Source: PKWO01 sp036561005
Lineage (GTDB): Bacteria; Pseudomonadota; Gammaproteobacteria; Burkholderiales; Burkholderiaceae_D
Assembly (NCBI GenBank): GCA_036561005.1
Contig: DATBQE010000172.1
Coordinates: 1 to 64,000 of the forward strand
Reading direction: 5' to 3'
Length of the DNA stretch: 64,000 bases
Position numbers and translations under genes: made by a program. Numbering within the stretch: position 1 is the stretch's first letter; the number at the start of each line of letters is the position of its first letter. The notes below the pieces were generated by a model. That model was given only the letters and a program-made list of their open reading frames with translations. It was not told the origin of the DNA and did no database searches. Shown here piece after piece: positions 34,869-42,748 of the stretch.

Positions 34869-35247
34869 GAATTTACCCAATTGTGATTTGAAGGGATATG
34901 CACAAGCGAATACGCTTCGGTATCGCTTAGCACACTCTCAACATTCTGTATCGTCTGCTTCGTAAGCTCGTCGGCAATATTGCCGGCAAGGTCTCGTTTT
35001 TCTTGTTCTTATATTCACACCAGCCGTTGCCAGGATTCGCGGCTGCTCAAACCAAACGGGGCAAAAAACCGAACATTATTGCCCATACAAAATATCTTAA
35101 TAAAATATAAATTAGTGTGACCGAGACGCACATTCTAGCATTTTGGGGTGCCGCGTCAATTCGACTGAAGCTGTCGTTGCCAATAGAGCAATAGTAGGTC
35201 GCCGCACAGAACGGTCGATTGCCGGCTCGTGATAGAGTCAACAGCTC
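34869..35247. other. AT-rich intergenic region upstream of accA and of the TIGR02117 gene
   Basis: The 379-base gap holds no gene. It separates two divergent genes and must carry both promoters. Notable are a perfect 14-bp palindrome, CGGCAATATTGCCG (34972-34985), about 104 bases upstream of accA, and an AT-rich patch at roughly 35085-35115. I cannot place promoter boxes with confidence. Confidence 0.5.
34972..34985. promoter_or_regulatory. 14-bp palindrome upstream of accA
   Basis: CGGCAATATTGCCG reads the same on both strands without spacer. A palindrome of this length within a promoter gap may be a repressor or activator site, but chance cannot be excluded. Confidence 0.35.
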
Positions 35248-35970
35248 ATGAAGAAAAAGTACCTGTCACGGGCGGCATGGATAACGGTCTTGCTGCCGGC
35301 ACTCTATTTCTGCGCCGCGCTCTTGCTGGGGCTCGTGCCGATCAATCGGGACTTTTCCGAACCACAAGAGGGAATCGATGTCTATCTTCGCGCCAATGCC
35401 GTCCACGCCGATTTGATTCTGCCGGCGCTTTCGGTGCAACGCGAATGGAGCAAGCGGCCTCAAGGGCCGGCGCTGACCGACTTTGTAGCCGTCGGCTGGG
35501 GTGATCGTGCTTTTTATCTTCAAACCAGGAACTGGTCCGACCTGCGCGCCGGTAACGCAATGAACGCATTACTTGGATTGGATCGGAGCGTCTTGCATGT
35601 CGCCGCAGAGAACCAACCGGGGGCGGCGGAAGACATCGTACGTATCCGGGTGTCGAATGCCCAGTTTTCCGCCATCCTGGCGCAGATCGATGCCGCATTT
35701 GAGCTTGATCAGGACGGAAAGCCGCGTCTCATTCCCGGCGCCCACTACGCAGACAATGACAAATTCTACGAAGCCAAAGGACGCTATTCGATGTTTTCCA
35801 CCTGCAACGAGTGGGTGCGGACCGTCCTTTCTCAGGCTGGAATTCGCACGGCGACTTGGGCACCGTTCGCGCCTGCCTTGCTATTTCAGGCAAGGCAGGT
35901 CGAAACATGGCCGAAAACAGGACCGAAATCAGGACCCAAATCAGGACCGAATCCGCCCGCGATGCATTAG
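35248..35970 (+). CDS. TIGR02117/DUF2459-family membrane-anchored protein
   Basis: The 240-residue protein starts with a membrane helix (about 8-30, AAWITVLLPALYFCAALLLG). It then shows the TIGR02117/DUF2459 pattern: GIDVYLRANAVHADLILP, FVAVGWGDRAFYLQTRNWSDL and MFSTCNEWVRTVLSQAGIRTATWAPF with its conserved Cys-Asn. Function is unknown; a hydrolase-like fold has been suggested for such proteins. The end carries a KTGPKSGPKSGPNP tail made by tandem DNA repeats. It is convergent with the SDR gene three bases away. Confidence 0.8.
   Translation: MKKKYLSRAAWITVLLPALYFCAALLLGLVPINRDFSEPQEGIDVYLRANAVHADLILPALSVQREWSKRPQGPALTDFVAVGWGDRAFYLQTRNWSDLRAGNAMNALLGLDRSVLHVAAENQPGAAEDIVRIRVSNAQFSAILAQIDAAFELDQDGKPRLIPGAHYADNDKFYEAKGRYSMFSTCNEWVRTVLSQAGIRTATWAPFAPALLFQARQVETWPKTGPKSGPKSGPNPPAMH
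35911..35946 (+). repeat. three tandem 12-bp repeats at the 3' end of the TIGR02117 gene
   Basis: Three 12-bp units of the form CCGAAAnCAGGA (CCGAAAACAGGA, CCGAAATCAGGA, CCCAAATCAGGA) encode the protein's PKTG-PKSG-PKSG tail. They lie in frame, so copy-number change alters tail length without frameshift. Confidence 0.8.
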
Positions 35971-35973
35971 AAC

Positions 35974-36723
35974 TCAAAGCTGGCTCATGCCGCCATCGAC
36001 GATCAACTCGGTACCTACGATGAAAGCTGCTTCCGGCGAAGCCAGATAGACCACCGCACTGGCCACCTCTTCCGGCGTGCCGAAGCGCTTGAGCGGCACC
36101 TGCGACTTGATACCTTCCGCAAGCTCGCCCAGTTGCTCGGCCGGAACGCCCAAGCGACCGTACAGCGGCGTGGCGACCGGGCCCGGGCTCACCACATTGA
36201 CACGGACACCGCGGCCTATCAATTCGGCCGAAAGCGTTTTGGCCAGGGAAATCAGTGCCGCCTTGCTGGCGGCATAGACGCTGGAACCGGGCATGCCGAT
36301 ATGTGCATTGATCGAGCCATTGAGAATAATCGCTGCGCCCGGATTGAGCAAGGGTGTGATCGCCTGGATGGTGAAGAAGGCGCCCTTCACATTCACATTG
36401 AAGGTTTGGTCCCACAAGGCCTCGTCGACCGCCTCCAGAGCACCAAATTTGGCGATGCCGGCATTGACGAAGACCGCATCGAGTTTAATGTCCCGTGCAG
36501 CCAGAATCTGCGCCAACTCGCCCGCCGCGCCGACATCTCCCGCATCGTTACGCAGGGCGATGGTCGTAGAACCAAGTTCCTCACGTGCCAGATCCAGTGT
36601 CTTTTGATCGCGCCCCGTGATGACGACCCTGGCGCCCTGCCGGGCGAATTCCCTGGCCGCCGCCAGGCCGATACCGCTATTGCCGCCGGTTACCAAAACG
36701 ACTTTTTTGTCGAATTTGCTCAT
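35974..36723 (-). CDS. classical short-chain dehydrogenase/reductase
   Basis: The 249-residue SDR has the NAD(P) motif VLVTGGNSGIGLAAA (TGxxxGIG) at residues 9-23, FVNAGIA (NAG), the catalytic Ser in ILNGSINAH, YAASKAAL (YxxxK) near residue 152, and a C-terminal IVGTELIVDGGMSQL. Reductive conversion of a ketone or alcohol is expected, substrate unknown. GGAG lies six bases before the ATG at 36723; an in-frame extension to 36780 was rejected. It is divergent from another SDR 294 bases away. Confidence 0.93.
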   Translation of the reverse strand: MSKFDKKVVLVTGGNSGIGLAAAREFARQGARVVITGRDQKTLDLAREELGSTTIALRNDAGDVGAAGELAQILAARDIKLDAVFVNAGIAKFGALEAVDEALWDQTFNVNVKGAFFTIQAITPLLNPGAAIILNGSINAHIGMPGSSVYAASKAALISLAKTLSAELIGRGVRVNVVSPGPVATPLYGRLGVPAEQLGELAEGIKSQVPLKRFGTPEEVASAVVYLASPEAAFIVGTELIVDGGMSQL

Positions 36724-37017
36724 GATGTTCTCCATTTCGAATGTGGTTTCAATCCGGTCACGCAGAAATTGCGGAACCATGGAGTCAAGATAGCGTTCAG
36801 AGTTAATGCATTCAATAGCGTATTAATTGATCCAACATTCATCATTTGTGAATTAACTAAATCTAATCGTCACTTCATTGGCAAATGCGCATTCGGCATC
36901 CCTGGCACCGAAAGAATAAAATCGCCATTGAAAAGACCTTGCAACCCGGCAGTTCAGGCCCAACATCCAATCGACCGGCACTGTGTTCTTGCCCATCAAC
37001 CAATCAAGGGAATCGCC
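36724..37017. promoter_or_regulatory. divergent promoter region between two SDR genes
   Basis: The 294-base gap has an AT-rich part at about 36800-36870 with several TAA-rich, LysR-box-like TTAAT-N-ATTAA patches, such as TATTAATTGATCC and GAATTAAC. The flanking LysR gene lies downstream of the second SDR and may bind here. No promoter can be fixed by eye. Confidence 0.35.
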
Positions 37018-37812
37018 ATGCACATTGATCTAGCCAGCAGACATGCAATCATTACCGGCTCGACTGCCGGAATCGGCTTTGCCATCGCACACGGCCTGGC
37101 CGCCGCCGGTGCCAGCATCGTCATCAATGGAAGAACCGATGACCGCGTCGCAGAGGCAGTGGGGAAATTGCGCGCCATGCTGCCCAATGCCCGCATACAG
37201 GGCGTCGCGGCCGATCTCGGCACGGTCGATGGCGTGGCCGCATTTGTCTCGCAGGTTCCGCAGACCGATATCCTGATCAACAATTTGGGAATATTCGAAC
37301 CCAAGCCGTTCTTCGACATACCGGATGCCGACTGGGAACGCTTCTTTCAGGTCAACGTCATGAGTGCTGTCCGCATGTCGCGCCACTACGCCCCCGGCAT
37401 GAAGGATCGCGGATGGGGCCGTATCCAGTTTCTATCAAGCGAATCAGCCGTGCAGATTCCCGCAGAAATGGTCCACTACGGCATGACCAAGACGGCCATG
37501 CTCGCCATCTCGCGCGGGCTGGCGGAGACTCTCGCGGGCAGCGGCGTCACGGTCAATGCCGTGCTGCCGGGTCCGACCCGCTCCGAAGGTGTGGCGACAT
37601 TCTTCGAAAAGATGGCCGGCGGCGCTGGCGCCTCGACCGAGGCGCTGGAAGCTGATTTCATCCGCCAGCACCGGCCGAGTTCGTTGATACAGAGGCTGGC
37701 AACAACCGAGGAAGTCGCCAACATGTCGGTCTACCTGGCGTCGGAGCAGGCCTCTGCCACCACCGGTTCGGCCATGCGGGTCGATGGCGGAGTGGTTCGC
37801 TCCATCCTGTAA
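37018..37812 (+). CDS. short-chain dehydrogenase/reductase (second)
   Basis: The ATG at 37018 follows AAGGGAA and starts MHIDLASRHAIITGSTAGIGFAIAHGLAAAGA. The 264-residue protein has TGxxxGIG, DILINNLGIFEP (NNLG in place of NNAG), QFLSSESA and YGMTKTAMLA (YxxxK near residue 158), and ends with TTGSAMRVDGGVVRSIL. The long upstream frame to 36133 is a chance extension through the intergenic region. The LysR gene 9 bases downstream is convergent and probably regulates it. Confidence 0.92.
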   Translation: MHIDLASRHAIITGSTAGIGFAIAHGLAAAGASIVINGRTDDRVAEAVGKLRAMLPNARIQGVAADLGTVDGVAAFVSQVPQTDILINNLGIFEPKPFFDIPDADWERFFQVNVMSAVRMSRHYAPGMKDRGWGRIQFLSSESAVQIPAEMVHYGMTKTAMLAISRGLAETLAGSGVTVNAVLPGPTRSEGVATFFEKMAGGAGASTEALEADFIRQHRPSSLIQRLATTEEVANMSVYLASEQASATTGSAMRVDGGVVRSIL

Positions 37813-37820
37813 CCCGGTGT

Positions 37821-38747
37821 TCAGGAACGTGCCGAGTCGAGGTCTGTTTCCCATGGCGGCACGCCTTGAAAAGCTTCCACGAGAAAATCGATCATCACGC
37901 GCACCTTTGCGCTCAAGTGGCGCCGGCTCGGGTAAAGCGCGAGAATATCGATGTCAGGCATACGGAAGCCGGGCAATAACGCCACCAGGCGCCCGGCTCG
38001 CAAGTCGGCGCCGACAAGAAACGTCGGTTGCCAGATGATGCCTGTACCGCCCAAGGCCGCAGCGCGCGCGGTGTCGCCATTGTTGGTGTGCATCACGCAA
38101 GGGACTTTCACTGCATGCGTGTGGCCGGCATGGTCAAGAAAATTCCACTCATCCGCCGTTGCAGAATAACGATAGCCGATGCACGCGTGTTCGAGCAGAT
38201 CGGCCGGCACTCTGGGGGTGCCGTGCTTGCGTAAATACGCCGGTGACGCGCACACAATATTCTGCGACGTAGCCAGCTTGCGCGCGGAATGGGTGTTGCC
38301 GGCCACACGCGAAATGCGGATGGCCATGTCATATCCTTCTTCGAGAATGTCCACCACACGGTCACTGAGGGCGATATCGAGTTCGATTTCAGGATAGCGC
38401 TTGAGAAATTGCGGCCACAGCGGTGCCAGATGCAAGACACCAAAGCTGAGCGGCGCATTGATGCGCAAGGTGCCGCGCGGATGCAGGGTCGATAGCGAAG
38501 ACACAGCTTCTGCCTCCGCCACCTCTTCAAGTATGGACTTGGCCCGTTCATACAGCGCCTCGCCGCTTTCCGTGAGCGATATCTTGCGTGAACTGCGATT
38601 GAGCAGGCGCGTGCCAAGGTGCGCTTCCAGATCGCTCACATAACGCGTAACGTTGGCGGGCGACGTGTCGAGCGCCTCGGCTGCCCTTGCGAATCCGCTC
38701 CTCCGTACAACTTCAACGAAGACTTCAAAGGCACGCAATCGATCCAT
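37821..38747 (-). CDS. LysR-family transcriptional regulator
   Basis: The 308-residue LysR protein has an N-terminal winged helix (MDRLRAFEVFVEVVRRSGFARAAEALDTSPANVTRYVSDLEAHLGTRLLNR in part). The effector domain from about residue 90 contains LRINAPLSFGVLHLAPLWPQFL, typical of the CrgA-like subgroup. The HTH and spacing look intact. It lies convergently next to the second SDR gene, and an 81-base gap separates it from the AhpD-like gene's stop. Its likely target is the SDR divergent region. Confidence 0.92.
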   Translation of the reverse strand: MDRLRAFEVFVEVVRRSGFARAAEALDTSPANVTRYVSDLEAHLGTRLLNRSSRKISLTESGEALYERAKSILEEVAEAEAVSSLSTLHPRGTLRINAPLSFGVLHLAPLWPQFLKRYPEIELDIALSDRVVDILEEGYDMAIRISRVAGNTHSARKLATSQNIVCASPAYLRKHGTPRVPADLLEHACIGYRYSATADEWNFLDHAGHTHAVKVPCVMHTNNGDTARAAALGGTGIIWQPTFLVGADLRAGRLVALLPGFRMPDIDILALYPSRRHLSAKVRVMIDFLVEAFQGVPPWETDLDSARS

Positions 38748-38828
38748 GATTCCCCAAAAATGAAGATTTGAAGGGAATTTTGCAGCTTAATTCATGAAAT
38801 GTAAATCAAATGCGTGCCGTGAAGCCGA

Positions 38829-39266
38829 TCAAGCCGGCATCTTGCGAAATCCAACACCAAACCGATTCCAACTGTTAATCGCATTGATTGCCAGGGTCAG
38901 GTCGACCATCTCCTTGTCGGAAAATTGGGCGGCAGCCATCTCGTAATCGGCATCGGGTGCGTGCGTGTCGGCGAGCCGGGTCAGAGCCTCGGTCCAGGCT
39001 AGCGCTGCTCGCTCGCGTTCGGTAAAAAACGGCGTCTCGCGCCACACAGATACGTTGTGCAAGCGCCGCTCGGTTTCTCCGCCCTTGCGCGCATCGGTGG
39101 TGTGCATGTCGACGCAAAATGCGCAGCCGTTTATCTGCGAAGCACGCAATTTGATCAGTTCGATCAGAGGCTGCTCCAACCCGAGCTTTGTGACTGCCAC
39201 TTCAAGCGCAATCATCGCCTTCAAGGCATCCGGTGAGGCGTGATAGAAATCGGCACGTGTTTTCAA
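38829..39266 (-). CDS. AhpD-like carboxymuconolactone-decarboxylase-family protein
   Basis: The 145 residues match the CMD/AhpD group: TRADFYHASPDALKAMIALE, then the redox motif GCAFCVDMHTTDARKGGETERRL, with Cys-x-x-Cys and downstream His (around residues 46-53). The rest includes VSVWRETPFFTERERAALAWTEALTRL. A TTG at 39266 is the probable start: it gives the family's typical KTRADFYHAS N-terminus and AGGAGA lies seven bases upstream. Upstream ATG 39299 adds 11 atypical residues. It may reduce peroxide. It is divergent from a MocR regulator. Confidence 0.87.
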   Translation of the reverse strand: MKTRADFYHASPDALKAMIALEVAVTKLGLEQPLIELIKLRASQINGCAFCVDMHTTDARKGGETERRLHNVSVWRETPFFTERERAALAWTEALTRLADTHAPDADYEMAAAQFSDKEMVDLTLAINAINSWNRFGVGFRKMPA

Positions 39267-39402
39267 GGTATTCTCCTGTTCATTGAGGGACAAATTCATT
39301 GTAAAAGCTCGGCACCTGCTTAAGGGTGGCCAATCCCGGGGAAAATTGCGGGACCATTCCCCTCGGCTCCCGGCAGTCCGGCAATCGACAATCGCGAAAA
39401 GC

Positions 39403-40833
39403 ATGGAACTGCATATTCTGATCGAAGGCGATACCGACCTGGCAGCGCAATTGCACCGCCAGATTGGCGAAGCCATACGTTCCGGACGCCTCGCAGACGG
39501 TCAGCAGCTTCCTCCATCGCGCCTCCTCGCCCAGCAACTGGGCATATCGCGCAAGACGGTCTCGGAAGCATATGCTCGGCTGACCTATGACAAACTGCTG
39601 GCCGGCAAAACGGGCAAAGGCAGTTTCGTCATCGCGCCGCAGAAGACACGCTTGGACAAACGCTCAGCCGACAGCCTCGCGGGCCGCACCATATTGCAGA
39701 AGTGGAATAGCATGGTGACGCCCTTGCGCCAGCCTTTACCGCACGGTAAGTCGCGCTACGAGTTCTTGGGAGGCAGCCCGAGCCCACAGCATTTTCCGCA
39801 TGACGAATGGCGTCGCTGCATGCTGCACGGACTGCGCATGCAACAACAGACGCAAGGGTTCTATAGTTACGCAGAAGGGTTGCCCGCATTGCGCGAAGCC
39901 ATCGCGCGCCACGCCTCGTTCTCGCGCGGCGTCGTTTGCGGCGTACACGACATCATTGTGACCAACGGGGCGCAACAGGCGCTCGATCTGCTGGGCCGCG
40001 TGCTTTTGGAACCCGGCAGCGTCGTCGCAGTCGAGGAACCGGGATACCCTGCTGCCCGGTTAATCTTTGCCAGCCAGGGCGCACGGGTGATCGGCGTGCC
40101 GGTCGATGCGGAAGGAATGATCGCCGACCGTATCCCCTCCGAAGCGAACCTGATATACACCACGCCGGCACACCAATTCCCGCTCGGCATGGCGATGAGC
40201 CTGGCGCGCCGCGAAGCGCTGCTGGAAAAAGCCAAGGCGATCGGTGCGATCATCATCGAAGACGACTACGACAGCGCCTTCCGCTACGAAGGACGTCCGA
40301 CCGATTCGTTGCAAAGTATGGATCGTCACGGCATGGTCTGTTACGTAGGCAGTTTTTCCAAGGTCATGCTGCCCGAACTTCGCATCGGTTACCTGATAGC
40401 GCCGCCGGCGGTATTAAACCCACTGCAGACAGCCAAGCATTTGAGCGATTGGCACACAGGCCTGCAGATACAGCACGCTTTGACCAAATTTATCGACGAT
40501 GGCTACCTGCAAAAACATATCCGCCGTTGCCATCAGGTCTACGCAGGGCGCAGGGAAAAACTTCTGCAAATGTTTGCGGGTCCGCTCGCCGATTGGTTCG
40601 AACTCGTGCCGATCAGTGCAGGCTTCCACTTGGCTGCGCTGGCCAGGCGTGAAATCGACATCGGTTTATTGATCAAACTGGCGCGCCGAGTGGAAGTGGG
40701 ATTGCATCCCCTGCGCAGTTTCTATCATGGGGATGTGACGCAAGACGGGCTCTTCTTCGGCTACGGCGCGATTGAAACGCTCGACATCGAGCCGGCCTTG
40801 TTGCGCGTACGGGATATCTTGTTGCAGATGTAA
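39403..40833 (+). CDS. MocR/PdxR-type PLP-dependent transcriptional regulator
   Basis: The N-terminal 75 residues form a GntR-type winged helix (IREGRL-like region, PPSRLLAQQLGISRKTVSEAYARL). Residues from about 105 are an aminotransferase class I/II fold, including TNGAQQALDLLGRVLLEPG, EEPGYPAARLIFASQGA, EDDYDSAFRYEGRP and the PLP-lysine region YVGSFSKVMLPELRIGY. The 476-residue length is typical. The gene is divergent from an AhpD-like gene across 136 bases, which suggests that the pair is regulated together through PLP or an amino compound, as with other MocR systems. Confidence 0.93.
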   Translation: MELHILIEGDTDLAAQLHRQIGEAIRSGRLADGQQLPPSRLLAQQLGISRKTVSEAYARLTYDKLLAGKTGKGSFVIAPQKTRLDKRSADSLAGRTILQKWNSMVTPLRQPLPHGKSRYEFLGGSPSPQHFPHDEWRRCMLHGLRMQQQTQGFYSYAEGLPALREAIARHASFSRGVVCGVHDIIVTNGAQQALDLLGRVLLEPGSVVAVEEPGYPAARLIFASQGARVIGVPVDAEGMIADRIPSEANLIYTTPAHQFPLGMAMSLARREALLEKAKAIGAIIIEDDYDSAFRYEGRPTDSLQSMDRHGMVCYVGSFSKVMLPELRIGYLIAPPAVLNPLQTAKHLSDWHTGLQIQHALTKFIDDGYLQKHIRRCHQVYAGRREKLLQMFAGPLADWFELVPISAGFHLAALARREIDIGLLIKLARRVEVGLHPLRSFYHGDVTQDGLFFGYGAIETLDIEPALLRVRDILLQM

Positions 40834-40837
40834 AGGA

Positions 40838-41155
40838 TCAGGCATCAGGCTGGTAGGTATGCCCGCATTTGACGTAAATCTTGCGGTCGTATCCGATCTT
40901 GGCAATCAGCGCCGCGCCGCCCTGGGGCTTTTCCACCGGGGCGATGAGAGGAGTGCCATCCGGCTGCACTTGCCTGTAACCGAGCGAGCCGCAGGTCTTG
41001 CCCGCTTCTTCCAGGCACGCGTCCACCGCCTGGAAGCGGCATGAGACCGAATACACCATGTTACCTTCCGCAGTATAGGTTTCCCTGGTCGACACGCAAC
41101 CGGCCACCGCAATGGCGCCCAGCACCGTTAACACTAATGGCAATGCTTTGTTCAA
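40838..41155 (-). CDS. small lipoprotein of unknown function
   Basis: The 105-residue protein has a lipobox (IAVAGC, Cys at about residue 20) after a hydrophobic stretch, so it is lipid-anchored. The mature part has five further cysteines (SCRF, DACLEE, KTCGSL, KCGHTY). The start is TTG (41155), with GGAGAG four bases upstream. No family recognised. It is convergent with the MocR gene. Confidence 0.7.
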   Translation of the reverse strand: MNKALPLVLTVLGAIAVAGCVSTRETYTAEGNMVYSVSCRFQAVDACLEEAGKTCGSLGYRQVQPDGTPLIAPVEKPQGGAALIAKIGYDRKIYVKCGHTYQPDA

Positions 41156-41337
41156 ATTTCTCTCCGCAAGATCCGCCGGTGTACGTCAAGCGTGAAGGAT
41201 CATCGTCGACATGACAATTAATGAACGATTGTCCGATATTTTTGCTGCGCCGATTGCGACAACAGAGCGGGAGTCACGACGCAATTCTGAAATTTCAGGA
41301 TAGCAACAATGCGAAACTGTCCGGTCTGTAGGGAAAT

Positions 41338-42456
41338 TCAACCGAAGGCAGTGTATTTTCTCTTCTGAAACAACTTGGCGCGGTTGACCATAACCATGAC
41401 CTTATTCTTGGGGACGATGGCAGATACGGCGAAATTCGGTGACTGGGTGTCGCGTTGCACCGGCTCACCCAAGGGCATACCGACGCCGTTGACGAGGCTG
41501 AACACCGTCGGTGTGTGGGCTTGGGTACCGCGTGCAGTCACGATGGCCGTTTCACCATTGGCCAATCTGACGTAACTGCCAGGCGGATAAATTCCGATTT
41601 CCTTGATAATGATACCGGCAATGCTCTGGCTCAAGCCCTTGCCCTGGAACATTTCCTTTGCCGCAACGTTAGGCGCCTTGGCCACCCGATAGGCGCGCGG
41701 GGAAATCTTTGCCAGATACACATCGGCATGATGAATGATATCGGCCATCTCGGACAGTGCCCTGCCTCCCAATGCTTCCGGGTGATGCTCGTCTACTGCG
41801 CGCAACCAGTCGCCATTGGTCACGCCCATGCGTTCCAGCAGCAAGCGACCGCGCCTGCCGTGATCGTTCAATTGCTCGCGCTGCGCAGGTGTCACAGGAT
41901 CTTTTTGAACTGCCAGAACGGATTGCAATTCGAGGATCGCAATGTTCATGGTTGCTGCTGCCTGGCTCAGGATATCCACACTTCCTGACTCCCAATTCAT
42001 GCGCTTTGAAAGGAGCGCAACGAGAACTGCGGTCTGCAGATTGTGGCCCGCCACGTAATTGGTCAGGTCCATTTGCATCAATTCGAAAATCGCTGCGTCC
42101 GGGCTCTTGTCGATCAGTGTGGCGATAGACGTGGCCGACTCCTGCAAGTCTTCAAGAATGCGCGGCGCATCACGTTCCAATTGCGACAAACCGAGCCGGC
42201 TGATCTTCCTGCGCAGTTGATCCCATTCCATAAATGGATCGTACTCGGGAGGACGGATGAATTCAGCCTTGGTCTTTTCGATTTCTGCCGCACTGGCATA
42301 CATGCCGCGTTCAAGCAGACTGTACAGCTGGCTCTCACTGCGCACGACATATCCGCGTTGGAGCAAAAGCTCGCCTTTAGCGGAAAAAACATCCCACTTA
42401 AGCGGCTGGTCAACTTTGACCATACCATCGGACAATTCTCGCAACTGGACAGCCAT
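41338..42456 (-). CDS. HD-GYP-like protein lacking catalytic motifs
   Basis: The 372-residue protein has an N-terminal region of about 100 residues and an HD-GYP-related core. Where HDxGK should occur it reads ATMNIAILELQS (around residues 185-196), and where HHE-x-x-DGxGYP should occur it reads DEHHPEALGGRALSEMADIIHH. The metal ligands needed for cyclic-di-GMP hydrolysis are therefore missing, so it may act as a receptor or regulator. A final domain of about 70 residues follows, with LANGETAIVTARG and MVMVNRAKLFQ. No partner is evident; GGGAGC precedes the ATG. Confidence 0.8.
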   Translation of the reverse strand: MAVQLRELSDGMVKVDQPLKWDVFSAKGELLLQRGYVVRSESQLYSLLERGMYASAAEIEKTKAEFIRPPEYDPFMEWDQLRRKISRLGLSQLERDAPRILEDLQESATSIATLIDKSPDAAIFELMQMDLTNYVAGHNLQTAVLVALLSKRMNWESGSVDILSQAAATMNIAILELQSVLAVQKDPVTPAQREQLNDHGRRGRLLLERMGVTNGDWLRAVDEHHPEALGGRALSEMADIIHHADVYLAKISPRAYRVAKAPNVAAKEMFQGKGLSQSIAGIIIKEIGIYPPGSYVRLANGETAIVTARGTQAHTPTVFSLVNGVGMPLGEPVQRDTQSPNFAVSAIVPKNKVMVMVNRAKLFQKRKYTAFG

Positions 42457-42648
42457 ACAACTTTGCTCCCACGCAATATGCTGAAATAATGATCTCTTTT
42501 TGGCGCAATTGGTATGTAATTTTCAGTTTGGTCCAGATTTGGACGGATAAACGTTTCCGACATACAACAATAATAGCTACAGCAAAATCAAGGAGTTAGC
42601 TCACAAATTCATCATTATGATGCCTGGTTGATTTGGCAACAATTCAAA

Positions 42649-42668
42649 TGGGCATCCATCCATGCCCA
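42649..42668. promoter_or_regulatory. inverted repeat upstream of fumC
   Basis: TGGGCAT (42649-42655) and ATGCCCA (42662-42668) form a perfect 7-bp inverted repeat with a six-base loop, 81 bases before the fumC ATG. It may be an operator or a small hairpin in the 5' region; no U-run follows. Confidence 0.35.
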
Positions 42669-42748
42669 ATCGTGCTGCTCCTGCACTTCCTTAATTTTCA
42701 TGCAATACTCGACCGACCACACTTGTATTTTCCACTACGGGACTCGTC

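Noticed and set aside
36133..37017. Long 5' extension of the second SDR gene
   Set aside because: It overlaps the first SDR on the opposite strand and the promoter region; the ATG at 37018 with AAGGGAA and a normal SDR N-terminus is the real start.
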